Source: an uncultured Thalassolituus sp. | GTDB lineage: Bacteria; Pseudomonadota; Gammaproteobacteria; Pseudomonadales; Oceanobacteraceae | Length of the DNA: 49,298 nucleotides | Assembly (NCBI GenBank): GCA_913061435.1 | Contig: CAJXUK010000022.1 | Location: forward strand, 1-49,298 | Direction: 5' to 3' | Part shown: piece after piece, positions 1 through 10,078 of the stretch | How the letters are laid out: every line of letters begins with the position of its first letter | Position numbering within the stretch: the stretch's first letter is position 1 | The notes under the pieces: model-generated | The model's input: only the letters and a program-made list of their open reading frames with translations | What the model was told of the DNA's origin: nothing | Databases searched by the model: none | Position numbers and translations under genes: made by a program

Positions 1-1786
1 ATAAATCTACCGAGGTCGTTGTTTTTGCCCCAGCAACCGCAGCATGCACACTGGCAGTGGCGGTATAACAGAACAAGTTTAAGAAACGCTGACCTTTAGC
101 GATTGAGGCGATATTCAAACGCGTTGGACGGTGATCCAAGAACAAACCGGTGTCTAAGTAATCGTGCAGATTAACCCAGATCTTAGCGTTACCTTCAATC
201 ACTTCCATACGGCGAGCTTCAGCTTCTTGCTGGAAATCACCACGACGTTGATACTGCTTTTTACCCGACTGACGTTCACGGCGTTTTAAAACAATGCTCT
301 CAGCAGGAATACCCGTGACTTCTGGCAATACTGCTAAAATATCCAAAATACGGCGTTCAGCTTTGTCTGGGTCAATGGTCTTGGGGGCAACATATTCTTG
401 TACGTGCAAGCAATCGTTATACCTATCAATGGCAACTGAATATTCTGGCAAATCCGCATCATAAATGCGGTAACAGGTAATATTTTCGCGCTTCGCCCAT
501 TTTTTTAGAGGTTTAAGATTTTTTTTAAGGCGGTTAGCAAAGGCTTCAACAGGCCCACGAATCGAGGTGGTCAATTCAACCATTGAGCGCTCATCACAAG
601 CATTAAATACCAAGAACACACAAGGGATCGCACCGTTATACAAACTGTATTTTTTATGCAGTGGGCGACGAATGCTGCGTGCCAAGTCAACGTTACCCGT
701 AATCATCGCCATGCCCCAATCAGGCAAGGTGGCACGAGTGACTTCGTTTAATTCGTTATACAAGGGGGCAAGTTGAGGCAGTTCACTTAAACGCTCGCCA
801 TAAGGCGGATTACAAATAATTAACCCTCCCTTTTTTATGGCTTTCTCACGTAACCACAACTGCTGAAACGGCTTGGATTGAATTTGCACCTTCTCGTCTA
901 ATACTTCATCACCCGTACCGGCGCGAGAAAAGTTAGATAAGGTCGCTTCAATTTGCTCAGGGTTGCTGTCGTAACCAAAAAACTGGCTTTCTAAATTAGC
1001 AAGGCCTTTTGTTCGTCGCTGGCGGGCTTCAACAACAATCTCTTGCCATAACGTGCGGTTGTGCATTTTTAAGGTTTCAAAACCCTGAACTTGTCGGTTT
1101 AAGCCTGGGGCAATATCTGCCGCCATCAATAAACCTTCAATCAGCAAGGTGCCCGAGCCACACATAGGATCCAGCAGGTTCTCACCTTTCGCCGCTCGCT
1201 CTGGCCAACCAGCACGCACTAACAAAGCAGCGGCTAAATTTTCTTTTAACGGTGCTTGCCCAGGCATTAAACGATAACCACGCTTGTGCAAACTGTCACC
1301 GGCAAAGTTTAAACTAATCGTAATTCGACCGTGGCGCAGTTGAACTTCAATTTTAACGTCGGCGTCTTTAGAGACATCTGGGCGTGACCCTAAATCGGCA
1401 CGAAAACGATCACAGATCGCATCCTTGATCTTCTGCGCACCAAATTGGGTATTGTTTACAAACTCAGACTTACCATGAAAATCGATTCGAATGCTGTTAT
1501 CAACGCTGAATAATTCTGACCATGGGATGTCGTACGCCACTTCATACATCTGGTCTACATTGTCTACCTGACATTCTTTCAGGGGCAGTAATAAACGTGT
1601 TGCAAGTCGGGTCCACAAACAAAAACGATAAGCCAATTCAAGGTCACCCAACCAGCGTACACCCAGATGATTTTCTTTAATCACCTCGCCACCTAACTGT
1701 CTGATTTCATCGGCTAAAAGCTGTTCTACGCCCTTTGGACACACCGCAAAAAGCTCTTGAGGTTGTCCTTTTGTTAATTCTTGCAT
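1..1786 (-). CDS. rlmL: Bifunctional 23S rRNA methyltransferase RlmKL (partial, 3' end off the window)
   Basis: The reverse strand is open from an ATG at 1786 to the window edge, about 595 codons with no stop; E. coli RlmKL has about 700 residues, so roughly the last 100 are missing. The N-terminal part has a THUMP-like RNA-binding region. It is followed by a first Rossmann methyltransferase with the SAM motif LDPMCGSGT near residue 205 and the catalytic NPPYGER motif near residue 324 (RlmL half, m2G2445). A second methyltransferase starts near residue 560 with FLDHR and FLNLFCYTATAS (RlmK half, m7G2069). In this family the two halves modify 23S rRNA during 50S assembly. The gene lies divergent from rmf, an order I know from Pseudomonas. 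The identification is firm. Confidence 0.95.
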   Translation of the reverse strand, partial: MQELTKGQPQELFAVCPKGVEQLLADEIRQLGGEVIKENHLGVRWLGDLELAYRFCLWTRLATRLLLPLKECQVDNVDQMYEVAYDIPWSELFSVDNSIRIDFHGKSEFVNNTQFGAQKIKDAICDRFRADLGSRPDVSKDADVKIEVQLRHGRITISLNFAGDSLHKRGYRLMPGQAPLKENLAAALLVRAGWPERAAKGENLLDPMCGSGTLLIEGLLMAADIAPGLNRQVQGFETLKMHNRTLWQEIVVEARQRRTKGLANLESQFFGYDSNPEQIEATLSNFSRAGTGDEVLDEKVQIQSKPFQQLWLREKAIKKGGLIICNPPYGERLSELPQLAPLYNELNEVTRATLPDWGMAMITGNVDLARSIRRPLHKKYSLYNGAIPCVFLVFNACDERSMVELTTSIRGPVEAFANRLKKNLKPLKKWAKRENITCYRIYDADLPEYSVAIDRYNDCLHVQEYVAPKTIDPDKAERRILDILAVLPEVTGIPAESIVLKRRERQSGKKQYQRRGDFQQEAEARRMEVIEGNAKIWVNLHDYLDTGLFLDHRPTRLNIASIAKGQRFLNLFCYTATASVHAAVAGAKTTTSVDL

Positions 1787-1982
1787 GCTCTGCACACCTA
1801 ATATGTCAAATAACTGATTGTATTAAGAACCAGTTTTTATAGAAAAAAATGATTGTTAACAGCCGCCGCTTTAACGCGTACAACTGATTGTGGCATTTGC
1901 TTAAACTCTTTTATTCAAACAACGAGAATCATTAAGAGTCTAGCAGATTGACTGTTTTCAATAATGCGAGTGAGGATACTCT

Positions 1983-2177
1983 ATGAAGAAACAGAAACGT
2001 GATCAGCAGCAACGCGCTTTTACCCGCGGCTATATTGCCGGCGCCGAACGTAAATCTAAAGATCTTGCCCCAGCGGGCTCAGCCCATGAATCATGGATGT
2101 CAGGCTGGCGCGAAGGTCGATCAGATAACTGGGACGGAATGACCGGCATTGCTGGCATTCACAGACTAACACTCTAA
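1983..2177 (+). CDS. rmf: Ribosome modulation factor RMF
   Basis: This 64-residue basic protein opens MKKQKRD and contains RGYIAGAERKSKDL and W-(M)-SGWREGR, which match the RMF family (55 residues in E. coli). RMF binds 70S ribosomes in stationary phase and drives 100S dimer hibernation. The start is supported by a GTGAGGA Shine-Dalgarno about 7 nt upstream. The C-terminus (about ten residues, GMTGIAGIHRLTL) is longer than in E. coli. The gene is monocistronic, placed between divergent rlmKL and convergent pyrD, and followed by a shared hairpin terminator. Confidence 0.95.
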   Translation: MKKQKRDQQQRAFTRGYIAGAERKSKDLAPAGSAHESWMSGWREGRSDNWDGMTGIAGIHRLTL

Positions 2178-2205
2178 AGCCCTGTAAAATTAGGCTGTTT
2201 CATCA

Positions 2206-2243
2206 CTAACTAGAATGATCTAACTAGAATGATTTAACTAAAT
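2206..2243. repeat. 14-bp tandem repeat (2.5 copies) 3' of rmf
   Basis: The unit TAACTAGAATGATC occurs at 2206-2219, again at 2220-2233 with one change, and begins a third time at 2234. It lies in the 3' untranslated stretch between rmf and its terminator. No function can be read from it. Confidence 0.7.
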
Positions 2244-2276
2244 GCTACCTAATTAAATCCACCAAATTTAAAGAAG

Positions 2277-2306
2277 AAAACCCAGCATTGTTCTGGGTTT
2301 TCTTTT
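2277..2306. terminator. Bidirectional Rho-independent terminator between rmf and pyrD
   Basis: The inverted repeat AAAACCCAG / CTGGGTTTT (2277-2285 and 2293-2301) encloses a 7-nt loop. It is flanked by a T-rich run to the right and an A-rich run to the left, so it can end both rmf (+) and pyrD (-). Confidence 0.85.
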
Positions 2307-2328
2307 GTCTGCTTACTCTAATATTCAC

Positions 2329-3372
2329 TTACTTGTCAGTGGCCATTTGGGCCGCAATTGCATCGACACATTCACGTATTAATTCTGGACCACGATAAAT
2401 AAAGCCGCTGTAAATCTGAATAAGCTGAGCACCGGCGTCGATTTTATCAACCGCACCTTCACCGTCTAAAATACCACCCACACCCACAACCGGTAACTTA
2501 CCAGCCAATGCCTTCACCAAGGCTTCTACAGTTTCGGTAGCCGACTCTTCAAGTGGCGCACCACTAAGACCACCAGCTTCACTTGCAAACTTTTGCCCTT
2601 CTACGCCTTCGCGAGACAAGGTAGTATTGGTTGCGATCACGCCATCAATGTTATTTTTGATCAGAGTTTCGGCCACCAGCGCAACATTATCATCATCCAT
2701 ATCGGGTGCGATTTTAACCAATACTGGCTTATAGCCAAACGTTTCTGCTAATTCTAATTGGCGTGCTTTGATCGGTGCTAACAGCTCGTCTAAGGTATCG
2801 CCAAACTGCAAATCACGCAGCCCTGGAGTGTTAGGAGAAGAAATATTCACCGTAATATAAGTCGCGTACTGATACACCTTATCCATACAAATCAGATAAT
2901 CATCAACGGCTTTATCAACCGGAGTATCAAAGTTTTTGCCAATATTGATGCCTAATACACCCTTAAACTTGGCCTTTTTAACTTGCTCAACAAGGTGATC
3001 AACGCCCTTGTTATTAAAACCCATGCGATTAATGATCGCTTGTTTTTCTGGAATCCTAAATAATCGCGGCTTAGGGTTACCTGGCTGCGGGCGCGGCGTA
3101 ATCGTACCAATTTCAATAGAACCAAAGCCAAGGCAAGCAAACGCATCGATATAATCGCCGTTTTTATCCAAACCAGCCGCCAACCCCACTGGATTAGGGT
3201 ATTTAATGCCCATTACTTCTACCGGACAATCTGGAATTTTCGGAGCCATACGTGATAATAAAGACAAACGCTCAGCCGCGCCCAACATATCAAGACCCAA
3301 TTCATGAGACGTTTCACCGCTCATTGTAAACATGAGTTTTCGTACCAGAGAGTACCAATCGAGACCTGACAT
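2329..3372 (-). CDS. pyrD: Dihydroorotate dehydrogenase (quinone), class 2
   Basis: This 347-residue flavoprotein oxidises dihydroorotate to orotate with quinone at the inner membrane, the fourth step of pyrimidine synthesis. Visible class 2 signatures are the N-terminal membrane-associating helix ([11 protein letters not shown]), [23 protein letters not shown], the catalytic-Ser segment [23 protein letters not shown], and the FMN phosphate loop GVGGI near the C-terminus. I place the start at the ATG at 3372 because AAGGCGA lies just upstream and the protein then opens [12 protein letters not shown] as in relatives. An in-frame ATG at 3411 would add 13 unlikely residues. It is convergent with rmf. 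Confidence 0.96.
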   Translation of the reverse strand: MSGLDWYSLVRKLMFTMSGETSHELGLDMLGAAERLSLLSRMAPKIPDCPVEVMGIKYPNPVGLAAGLDKNGDYIDAFACLGFGSIEIGTITPRPQPGNPKPRLFRIPEKQAIINRMGFNNKGVDHLVEQVKKAKFKGVLGINIGKNFDTPVDKAVDDYLICMDKVYQYATYITVNISSPNTPGLRDLQFGDTLDELLAPIKARQLELAETFGYKPVLVKIAPDMDDDNVALVAETLIKNNIDGVIATNTTLSREGVEGQKFASEAGGLSGAPLEESATETVEALVKALAGKLPVVGVGGILDGEGAVDKIDAGAQLIQIYSGFIYRGPELIRECVDAIAAQMATDK

Positions 3373-3492
3373 TATCTTCGCCTTTTGAGTTCTGCTTAAA
3401 GAAGTGCGCACACGCTTAAAAATCGCGCGTAATTATAAGCCAAACCGGCTTATTTATAAACGATTAAAGTGGATAAGCGGTATTGATATATA

Positions 3493-3714
3493 TTACGACA
3501 AACGCGAAATGCTATTGAATTTGTTGTTGCTGTCGAAAGTAATTTGAAAGGTACCGTGGATACCTTCATGGCCGACCACATTCTTTAAAATAACCGCAGG
3601 AAAGCGCACAATTCTGCCATCTGTTGCCGTGGCTACAACTGTCTGTACCTGACCTTGATAAAAGGTTAAGTAATCATCGCGGGAAATATGTAAGGTAACA
3701 ATGATGTCTTTCAT
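3493..3714 (-). CDS. DUF2835 family small protein
   Basis: This is a 73-residue protein with the pattern I associate with DUF2835: LHISRDDYLTFYQG near the N-terminus, then DGR-VRFPA-ILK, and GIHGTF-ITFD near the end. The function of the family is unknown. I chose the ATG at 3714 because the conserved region starts right after it; an in-frame TTG at 3750 could add 12 residues, and neither has a strong Shine-Dalgarno. It is transcribed in the same direction as pyrD, 120 bp upstream of it, and divergently from the methyltransferase gene at 3774. Confidence 0.75.
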   Translation of the reverse strand: MKDIIVTLHISRDDYLTFYQGQVQTVVATATDGRIVRFPAVILKNVVGHEGIHGTFQITFDSNNKFNSISRLS

Positions 3715-3773
3715 GGGCGAAATAATAGCCAAGCTACGGTATTTCGACAAGCGTTAAGCTGATAGAATGCATC

Positions 3774-4838
3774 ATGACTACTACTCAAGAAAACACTCAA
3801 CACACACAAAAACCAACAACTGTAGAAGATTCTTCTGACAGTTTAATTAATTTATTGCACCGAGCTTGGCAAACACGCGATGAATTTAAACAGCAATGGC
3901 AACAAGAACATACCAACTGTTATCGAATCTTTCACGGAACCAATGAAGGACTCCTAGGAACAACCCTAGATCGTTACGGCTCACTGCTGATTTTACAAAC
4001 CTTTCACCATTCTTTATCCGACAACGAACTCCAGCAAGTACAGAGTTTTGTTGATGATACTTTTCCTAGTTTACACCTCACCTACAACGATCGCAGTGAT
4101 AATAATTCGCGGATTCAGGCTAGCCCTAAAAATGCTGATAATCTCGATAGACGCAGCGTAGAAGCCCTTGAACTCGGTATTAAATATTGTATTCAAGGGC
4201 GTCATAGCGGCCAAGACCCTTGGTTATTTTTAGATTTGCGAGCGGGCAGACGCTATGTAAAAGCGCACAGCAAAGACAAAACAGTGCTAAATTTATTTTC
4301 TTACACTTGTGGTATTGGCAGCGCAGCAGCAGCCGGTGGTGCTAAGCGCGTAGTGAATGTCGATTTTGCTGAGTCTTCGTTAGCGGTAGGTAAAGAAAAC
4401 GCCCAGTTGAACAACTTTCAACAGATTGAGTTCATTCAATCAGATGTATTTCCGGCGATAAAACAATTCGCCAATATGCCCATAAGCGTTCGCCGGGGTA
4501 AAAAGCTACCAAAATACCCAAAACATAAGCCCGAACAATTTGACCTAGTCTTTTTAGATCCACCAAGGTGGGCAAAGAGTGCGTTTGGCACCGTTGACCT
4601 AGTGCGTGATTATCAAGCGTTATTTAAACCCAGCTTGCTAGCAACCAAAGACGGCGGACAATTAATTTGCTGTAATAATGTCGCCCAAGTTGATCGTGAA
4701 GAATGGTTAGAATCCTTAAAGCGCTGCGCTATTAAAGCGGGCAGACCGTTAAAAAGCATCGAGGTAATATTACCCGATGCTGATTTCCCCAGCCCAGATG
4801 GCAACCCTCCTTTGAAGATTGCCATTTGTCAGCTTTAA
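3774..4838 (+). CDS. RlmI/RlmK-like class I SAM-dependent methyltransferase
   Basis: This is a 354-residue Rossmann methyltransferase. A small beta domain (residues about 50-140, FHGTNEGLLGTTLDRYG) precedes a catalytic domain with LDLRAGRRYV, the SAM-binding stretch VLNLFSYTCGIGSAAAAGGAKRVVNVD (motif I/II), the DLVFLDPPRW motif near residue 260, and a late ICCNNVAQ segment whose cysteines sit where RlmI-type enzymes have their nucleophile. Such enzymes methylate 23S rRNA cytosine or guanine. It is shorter than RlmI (396 residues) and lacks an obvious PUA domain, so the substrate is not assigned. It stands alone, divergent from the DUF2835 gene. Confidence 0.75.
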   Translation: MTTTQENTQHTQKPTTVEDSSDSLINLLHRAWQTRDEFKQQWQQEHTNCYRIFHGTNEGLLGTTLDRYGSLLILQTFHHSLSDNELQQVQSFVDDTFPSLHLTYNDRSDNNSRIQASPKNADNLDRRSVEALELGIKYCIQGRHSGQDPWLFLDLRAGRRYVKAHSKDKTVLNLFSYTCGIGSAAAAGGAKRVVNVDFAESSLAVGKENAQLNNFQQIEFIQSDVFPAIKQFANMPISVRRGKKLPKYPKHKPEQFDLVFLDPPRWAKSAFGTVDLVRDYQALFKPSLLATKDGGQLICCNNVAQVDREEWLESLKRCAIKAGRPLKSIEVILPDADFPSPDGNPPLKIAICQL

Positions 4839-4860
4839 TAGGCAGGTTATTTAACCAACA

Positions 4861-7800
4861 TTAGCCGCAATCTTGGGACTGATGGCGACTGGCTTGAGCA
4901 AGATCCAAGAGTTCGCGCAACGCCACCGAATACATAGCATATTCCGCCTTATCTGAAGCATGAAGCTCATCCAGCATGCGCTGCCAGCGATTCATTAAAT
5001 GTGGATGAGATGTTTGCCATTGTTCCATTAGTTGCGGCACAGGAGTGTCATTACTCTCTTCTGTACTGAGCACAGATACGGTTAGCGATCGTAATTGCCA
5101 ATCCATATCATCACGGAACGCTTCTCGAGCCAATACCTGCCAGTGGGTGCTAGCTTCCAAGTTATTGATTTGTTCTAAGAACCAGTTCAATGATAAGGAT
5201 TCACCGACACAGAAATAGGCCTCGGCAACTCGCTCTAGCGGCCGCTGTGTTTGCTGCGACGCTTCAATAATCCCCAAGGTTGCAAACAAAGAACTGGCAC
5301 CCGCCGCTAGCGTAGCAACAGTATCGGGAACACCCTGCTCGGTGTAATCATCAAACCGTTGTTGCCATGCTTGCTGAGTTGAGCCTTTAAGCCATTGAGA
5401 CAAGTTAGCCCGAATAGCATCGGCACTTTCTTTAAACACAGCCACTTCGTGGGCCACATCCATATCAGAGCGGCGATTGCGCAAAAACCAGCGACTCGCA
5501 CGCCTGACCAAGCGCATTAGCCGACTCATCATATCCGCCTGAACATCGCTAGAAACCTGATAATCCAATGCTTCAATTTGAGACCACAAATCTTTTAGAC
5601 CAAACACATCGCGCGCCGCCACATAAGCCCTTGCCACCTCAACAACGGTTGCCCCCGTGGATTCGGTTAAACGATTAACAAAAGTAATGCCCATGTAATT
5701 AACCAAATCATTAGCTAATTGAGTGGCTACTATTTGTGAACGCAGCTTGTGATTCATCACCGGGCCATGGTACTCATCCACCAACTTTTGTGGAAAAGCG
5801 GTTTCTACAATGCTGCTTAAATACGCATCTTGATCAATTTCTGAGCAATCTAACTGCTCTTTTAAATCGGCTTTAGCGTAAGAAATCAATACCGAAAGCT
5901 CGGGCTTTGTTAACCCCAGTCCTTTACTCTTTCGTTCTGCCAAGAGCTCGTCGCTGGGCAAATATTCTAGTGCACGGTTTAACTTGCCTGCTTTTTCAAA
6001 ATCCTCGATCAAGGATACGTAATCATCTAGCCGCTCTTTGCATTCGCGATAAGCTAACGAGATTGCTTGAGTTTGGCGATAATTGCTCATCAAAACAGAG
6101 TCAGCCACGGCGTCGGTCATATCCATAAACAATTGATTACGCTGTTTCATGGTCATATCACCCGCGGCCACCAGCTCATTTAACATGATCTTGATGTTCA
6201 CTTCGTGATCCGAACAATTAACCCCACCAGCATTGTCTATAAAGTCGGTAAACGATGCCCCACCTGACAGAGCATAATCCACTCGACCCAATTGGGTCAT
6301 ACCCAGGTTACCGCCTTCGCCAATAACCTTAGCGCGCACCTGGTTACCATTAATGCGTAAAGCATCAGTGGCCTTATCACCAACATTAGCATGAGACTCT
6401 CGGCTACCTTTGATGTAAGTGCCGATTCCACCGTTCCAAATCAAATCGACGGGAGCTAATAATAACGCCTTGATCAAATCGTTGGGGGCGAGTGAATCTT
6501 CTTTAATCGCAAAACGTTGTTTCATTTGCGGATTAATTTGGATGGTTTTAGCACTGCGTGAAAACACCGCACCACCTTCAGATAACAAAGATTTATCAAA
6601 ATCATCCCAAGTTGAGCGTGGCATTTCAAACAAGCGTTTGCGCTCGGCAAATGTTAAAGCAGCATCCGGATTAGGATCTATGAATATGTGCATGTGGTTA
6701 AAGGCTGCGGTTAAGCGCGTTTTATCGGACAACAGCATGCCATTACCAAAAACATCACCCCCCATATCCCCAATGCCTACTGCAGTAAATTCTTCTTGCT
6801 GAACATTCAGCCCTTTTTCTCTAAAGTGTCGCTGCACCGACACCCAAGCACCGCGGGCAGTGATTCCCATTTTTTTATGGTCGTAACCAATAGTGCCACC
6901 AGAAGCAAAAGCATCGCCCAACCAAAAGCCACGCTCAACAGCGATACCGTTAGAAATATCTGAAAAAGTAGCTGTGCCTTTATCTGCAGCCACCACCAGA
7001 TAGACATCATCTTCGTCATGACGAACCACATCCGTTGGTGGCACTACCTGCCCTTCAACTAAGTTGTCAGTCACATCTAATAACGAACTGATAAAGGTTT
7101 TGTAACAATCAATACCTTCTGCCAACCACTGATCTCGCGTCATCTCGGGCTTTAACGTTTTGGCAACAAACCCGCCTTTAGCGCCCACCGGCACGATCAC
7201 CGCATTTTTTACCTGCTGTGCTTTTACCAAACCCAGCACTTCGGTACGAAAATCCTCATTACGATCAGACCAACGCAATCCGCCGCGAGCCACCTTACCA
7301 CCGCGTAAGTGCACCCCTTCAACCTTGGGTGAATAGACAAATATTTCAAACATAGGCTTAGGCAGTGGCATGTCACTGATTTGATGCGGGTCGAGCTTAA
7401 ACGAAATATAATCTTTGGCGCTGCCATCGCTGTTGCACTGATAAAAGTTGGTACGAAGAGTGGCTTTAATTAATTCAATAAACCGACGCACAATGCGATC
7501 TTCGTTTAACTGCTCAACACCATCAAGCGCAGCCATAACCTGCTGTTCAACAACGGCAAACTGTTCGTTGCGATATTCGCTTGTCCATGCTTGCGCAACC
7601 TCAAAGCGGGTGGCAAAAGCCGACACTAACAAACGGCTGATATCAATATACCGAGTTAGGGTTTCAGCAATGTATTCTTCACTAATACCAAAGCGTATCT
7701 GCTTCATGTAACGTGCGTAACCGCGCAGCATAGCGATTTCTCGCCAGCCAATTTCAGAGCCTAATACCAGCTTATTAAAACCATCACTTTCCGCTTTACC

Positions 7801-9735
7801 ATGCCAGATATTTTTAAACGTATCTTGAAACAGACCTTTAATTGACTGCATATCGATGCGCTCGGCTAAGGTGTATTCCAATAAGAAATTATGGATCCAC
7901 ACCTTACTGCCATTCTCAAAGTGCAATCCATAGGGATGCTCACCGATAACACGCAGCCCTAAGTTTTCTAAAATAGGTAACACATCCGATAAGGGTAAAA
8001 CTTTATCGAGATGGAATAATTTAAAACGCAATTGGTTATCCCCTTCTTCGACTTCGCGATAAAAACTCATCGCAAGACCGTTTTCAGGGTGCAACCGTAA
8101 ATTTTCGATGTGTTGAATATCCGCTACTGCAGTGCGCGCACCAAAATCTTCGAGGTACCCGGCAGGGAAAGCATTGCGATACAAGTGGTGATAACGATTA
8201 CCTTTTTCTTCACCTACCTGTTCAACCAGAGCCGCGTGTAAATTATCGCCCCAGCTGCGAGCAACTTGCTGGATTTTTCGTTCGATATCTTGATGGTCAA
8301 TGTCACCGCTTTCACTGCTGTTTAAACGTAAAACAAAATGCGTACGCGCTAACACTGATTCCGAAAAATAGGTGTTAAACTCGACAAACTTGGGATCACA
8401 AGCATCTTCTAATACGCCTTGAATTTTCATCCGTAATTCGGTGTTATAAATATCTCTAGGGGTGTAAACCATGGCGTATAAAAATTTGCCATAAGTGCCC
8501 TTACGGAAAAATGCCCGTGTTTGACGGCGCTCTTGAATATTTAAGATACCCAATGCCGTTGCGTAAATTTGTTCGGCACTGGATTGAATCAACTCATCTC
8601 GAGGATAAGTTTCTATAATGCGATCCATTTCTTTAGCATTATGACTGCTTTTTTCGAAGCCAGCTAATGACTTCACTTGTTGCAGCTTTTGCCGCACCAA
8701 CGGAATATTACTCGGTGTTTCTATGTACACAATAGAAGTAAAAAGCCCCATAAAGCGAACGCCACCAATCACCTCACCTTGTTCATTAAACTGCTTGATC
8801 ACCACATAATCTGGGTAAGCTGGGCGGTGAATTCGGCTTCGCTCTCCCGACTTAGAAAAGTTAATAATATTAGGAGAAAAAACAAAGTCCTGAATTTCTG
8901 AAGGTAAGGTTTCTAAATTATGACGATTGCTGTTGGCTTGGTGATAGCGAAAACTGCCCAGCTCTTGTGTTTCGTCACGAGTTAAAAATGTTTTTGCGCC
9001 TTTTTTCTCAATGGAAAATACATCGCAAGCCATAAAGGTAAAATGATCACTCGCTAACCAAGCCAAAAACTCTTGTGCTTCTTTTATTTCTTGCTTAGGT
9101 TTTTTACAGGGTAAATGATTCAAGGCATCACTTTGTTGTGCCAAGCGTTCTTTTAACGGTAAAAAATCTTCTACACAGTGACTGACCTCATGCACAATAT
9201 TTGCCAAACTTTTGGCCAAATCATCCAGCAATTGCGAGTCGGTATGACGATCAACTTCGATATAAATTACCGCTTCTGCTTGGCTTTTTTCAGAAGGACT
9301 GTACAAGGGGGAAGTTGATTTTTTCTTGAACTTAGCATCTCGCTCTACATGAAGTACGCACGAATTGATTGAGTGAATAGACATTTCACGGCGATTAACT
9401 TCAATGCGTACCGAATCAATTAAAAATGGCATTTCTTTTGCCAACACTTCAATCACAGTATGGGTAGACTGCCAGCCATGGCTTTCAACATCGGGGTTAA
9501 ACACCCTAACCTTAGGCTCTGCAATATTATTTTTTTGAATAAACTGCCAACAAGAAACCGTCGCTCCGTATAAATCTTCAGTATTCAGCGCTTGCAAGTC
9601 AGATGAAGGAGCACCGTCGTAATAAAGATCGGCAAACAGTTTGATACGCTGTGCTTGCTTTTTTTCATTACGCTCATCGATCAATCGATTAAGAGCGGTT
9701 AAATCTGCTTTGTTGTTTTTGTTTAAACCTGTCAT
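4861..9735 (-). CDS. gdhB: NAD-specific glutamate dehydrogenase, 180-kDa class (GDH-180)
   Basis: At 1624 residues this matches the large NAD-GDH of Streptomyces and Pseudomonas (about 1620). It deaminates glutamate to 2-oxoglutarate and is mostly catabolic. The N-terminal half carries the ACT-like regulatory segments of the family. The catalytic core around residues 800-860 shows HLRGGKVARGGLRWSDR, FRTEVLGLVKAQQVKNAVIVP and GAKGGFV with the substrate-binding lysines. A later NAD-binding region shows GIGDMGGDVFGNGML and GEGGNLGMTQLGR. The start ATG at 9735 has AGGAATAGG upstream. It is monocistronic with 343 bp of non-coding DNA upstream. The symbol follows Pseudomonas usage. Confidence 0.95.
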   Translation of the reverse strand: MTGLNKNNKADLTALNRLIDERNEKKQAQRIKLFADLYYDGAPSSDLQALNTEDLYGATVSCWQFIQKNNIAEPKVRVFNPDVESHGWQSTHTVIEVLAKEMPFLIDSVRIEVNRREMSIHSINSCVLHVERDAKFKKKSTSPLYSPSEKSQAEAVIYIEVDRHTDSQLLDDLAKSLANIVHEVSHCVEDFLPLKERLAQQSDALNHLPCKKPKQEIKEAQEFLAWLASDHFTFMACDVFSIEKKGAKTFLTRDETQELGSFRYHQANSNRHNLETLPSEIQDFVFSPNIINFSKSGERSRIHRPAYPDYVVIKQFNEQGEVIGGVRFMGLFTSIVYIETPSNIPLVRQKLQQVKSLAGFEKSSHNAKEMDRIIETYPRDELIQSSAEQIYATALGILNIQERRQTRAFFRKGTYGKFLYAMVYTPRDIYNTELRMKIQGVLEDACDPKFVEFNTYFSESVLARTHFVLRLNSSESGDIDHQDIERKIQQVARSWGDNLHAALVEQVGEEKGNRYHHLYRNAFPAGYLEDFGARTAVADIQHIENLRLHPENGLAMSFYREVEEGDNQLRFKLFHLDKVLPLSDVLPILENLGLRVIGEHPYGLHFENGSKVWIHNFLLEYTLAERIDMQSIKGLFQDTFKNIWHGKAESDGFNKLVLGSEIGWREIAMLRGYARYMKQIRFGISEEYIAETLTRYIDISRLLVSAFATRFEVAQAWTSEYRNEQFAVVEQQVMAALDGVEQLNEDRIVRRFIELIKATLRTNFYQCNSDGSAKDYISFKLDPHQISDMPLPKPMFEIFVYSPKVEGVHLRGGKVARGGLRWSDRNEDFRTEVLGLVKAQQVKNAVIVPVGAKGGFVAKTLKPEMTRDQWLAEGIDCYKTFISSLLDVTDNLVEGQVVPPTDVVRHDEDDVYLVVAADKGTATFSDISNGIAVERGFWLGDAFASGGTIGYDHKKMGITARGAWVSVQRHFREKGLNVQQEEFTAVGIGDMGGDVFGNGMLLSDKTRLTAAFNHMHIFIDPNPDAALTFAERKRLFEMPRSTWDDFDKSLLSEGGAVFSRSAKTIQINPQMKQRFAIKEDSLAPNDLIKALLLAPVDLIWNGGIGTYIKGSRESHANVGDKATDALRINGNQVRAKVIGEGGNLGMTQLGRVDYALSGGASFTDFIDNAGGVNCSDHEVNIKIMLNELVAAGDMTMKQRNQLFMDMTDAVADSVLMSNYRQTQAISLAYRECKERLDDYVSLIEDFEKAGKLNRALEYLPSDELLAERKSKGLGLTKPELSVLISYAKADLKEQLDCSEIDQDAYLSSIVETAFPQKLVDEYHGPVMNHKLRSQIVATQLANDLVNYMGITFVNRLTESTGATVVEVARAYVAARDVFGLKDLWSQIEALDYQVSSDVQADMMSRLMRLVRRASRWFLRNRRSDMDVAHEVAVFKESADAIRANLSQWLKGSTQQAWQQRFDDYTEQGVPDTVATLAAGASSLFATLGIIEASQQTQRPLERVAEAYFCVGESLSLNWFLEQINNLEASTHWQVLAREAFRDDMDWQLRSLTVSVLSTEESNDTPVPQLMEQWQTSHPHLMNRWQRMLDELHASDKAEYAMYSVALRELLDLAQASRHQSQDCG

Positions 9736-10078
9736 AACCTATTCCTAAAACTGGCAATATAAATATAAAATATTGATAAAGCGCTTCCGTTAACTGCATT
9801 ACAAATGCTTTCTTACAGAGTAGACCAAAACTCAGCAACTGAAGCGATTGCTGCTGAATAAAACGAGCTTTTTATGTTATCTATCAAAAGCCGCTTACAT
9901 GACTATATTAGAACCCTAAATTTTTGCTATCTTCATTTCGTTTTGGACTGAATGTAAAGTAGTGTTAAGTTAACGAACTTTCTCGAATAGACACTCTCAG
10001 AAACATTGACCTGAGCGTCTCATTCAATAAAATCTGTATGAAATCAAATAATTACATCGTAAATAAAGCGAGTAGCAA
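9736..10078. other. Divergent intergenic region between gdhB and moxR
   Basis: This 343-bp stretch must hold the promoters for the glutamate dehydrogenase (leftwards) and the moxR-bat operon (rightwards). I see no open frame of note and no strong -35/-10 pair. A small symmetric element GTTAAGTTAAC lies at 9964-9974. Nothing else can be supported. Confidence 0.4.

Noticed and set aside
567-776. Forward 69-codon frame at the left end
   Set aside because: Antisense to the RlmL catalytic region of rlmKL.
1948-1965. TTGACT and AATAAT upstream of rmf as a sigma-70 promoter
   Set aside because: The spacing is only 6 bp, far from the required about 17 bp.
6419-6802. Forward 127-codon frame inside the glutamate dehydrogenase gene
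   Set aside because: Antisense to a clearly conserved catalytic region; composition follows the reverse complement of the dehydrogenase codons.
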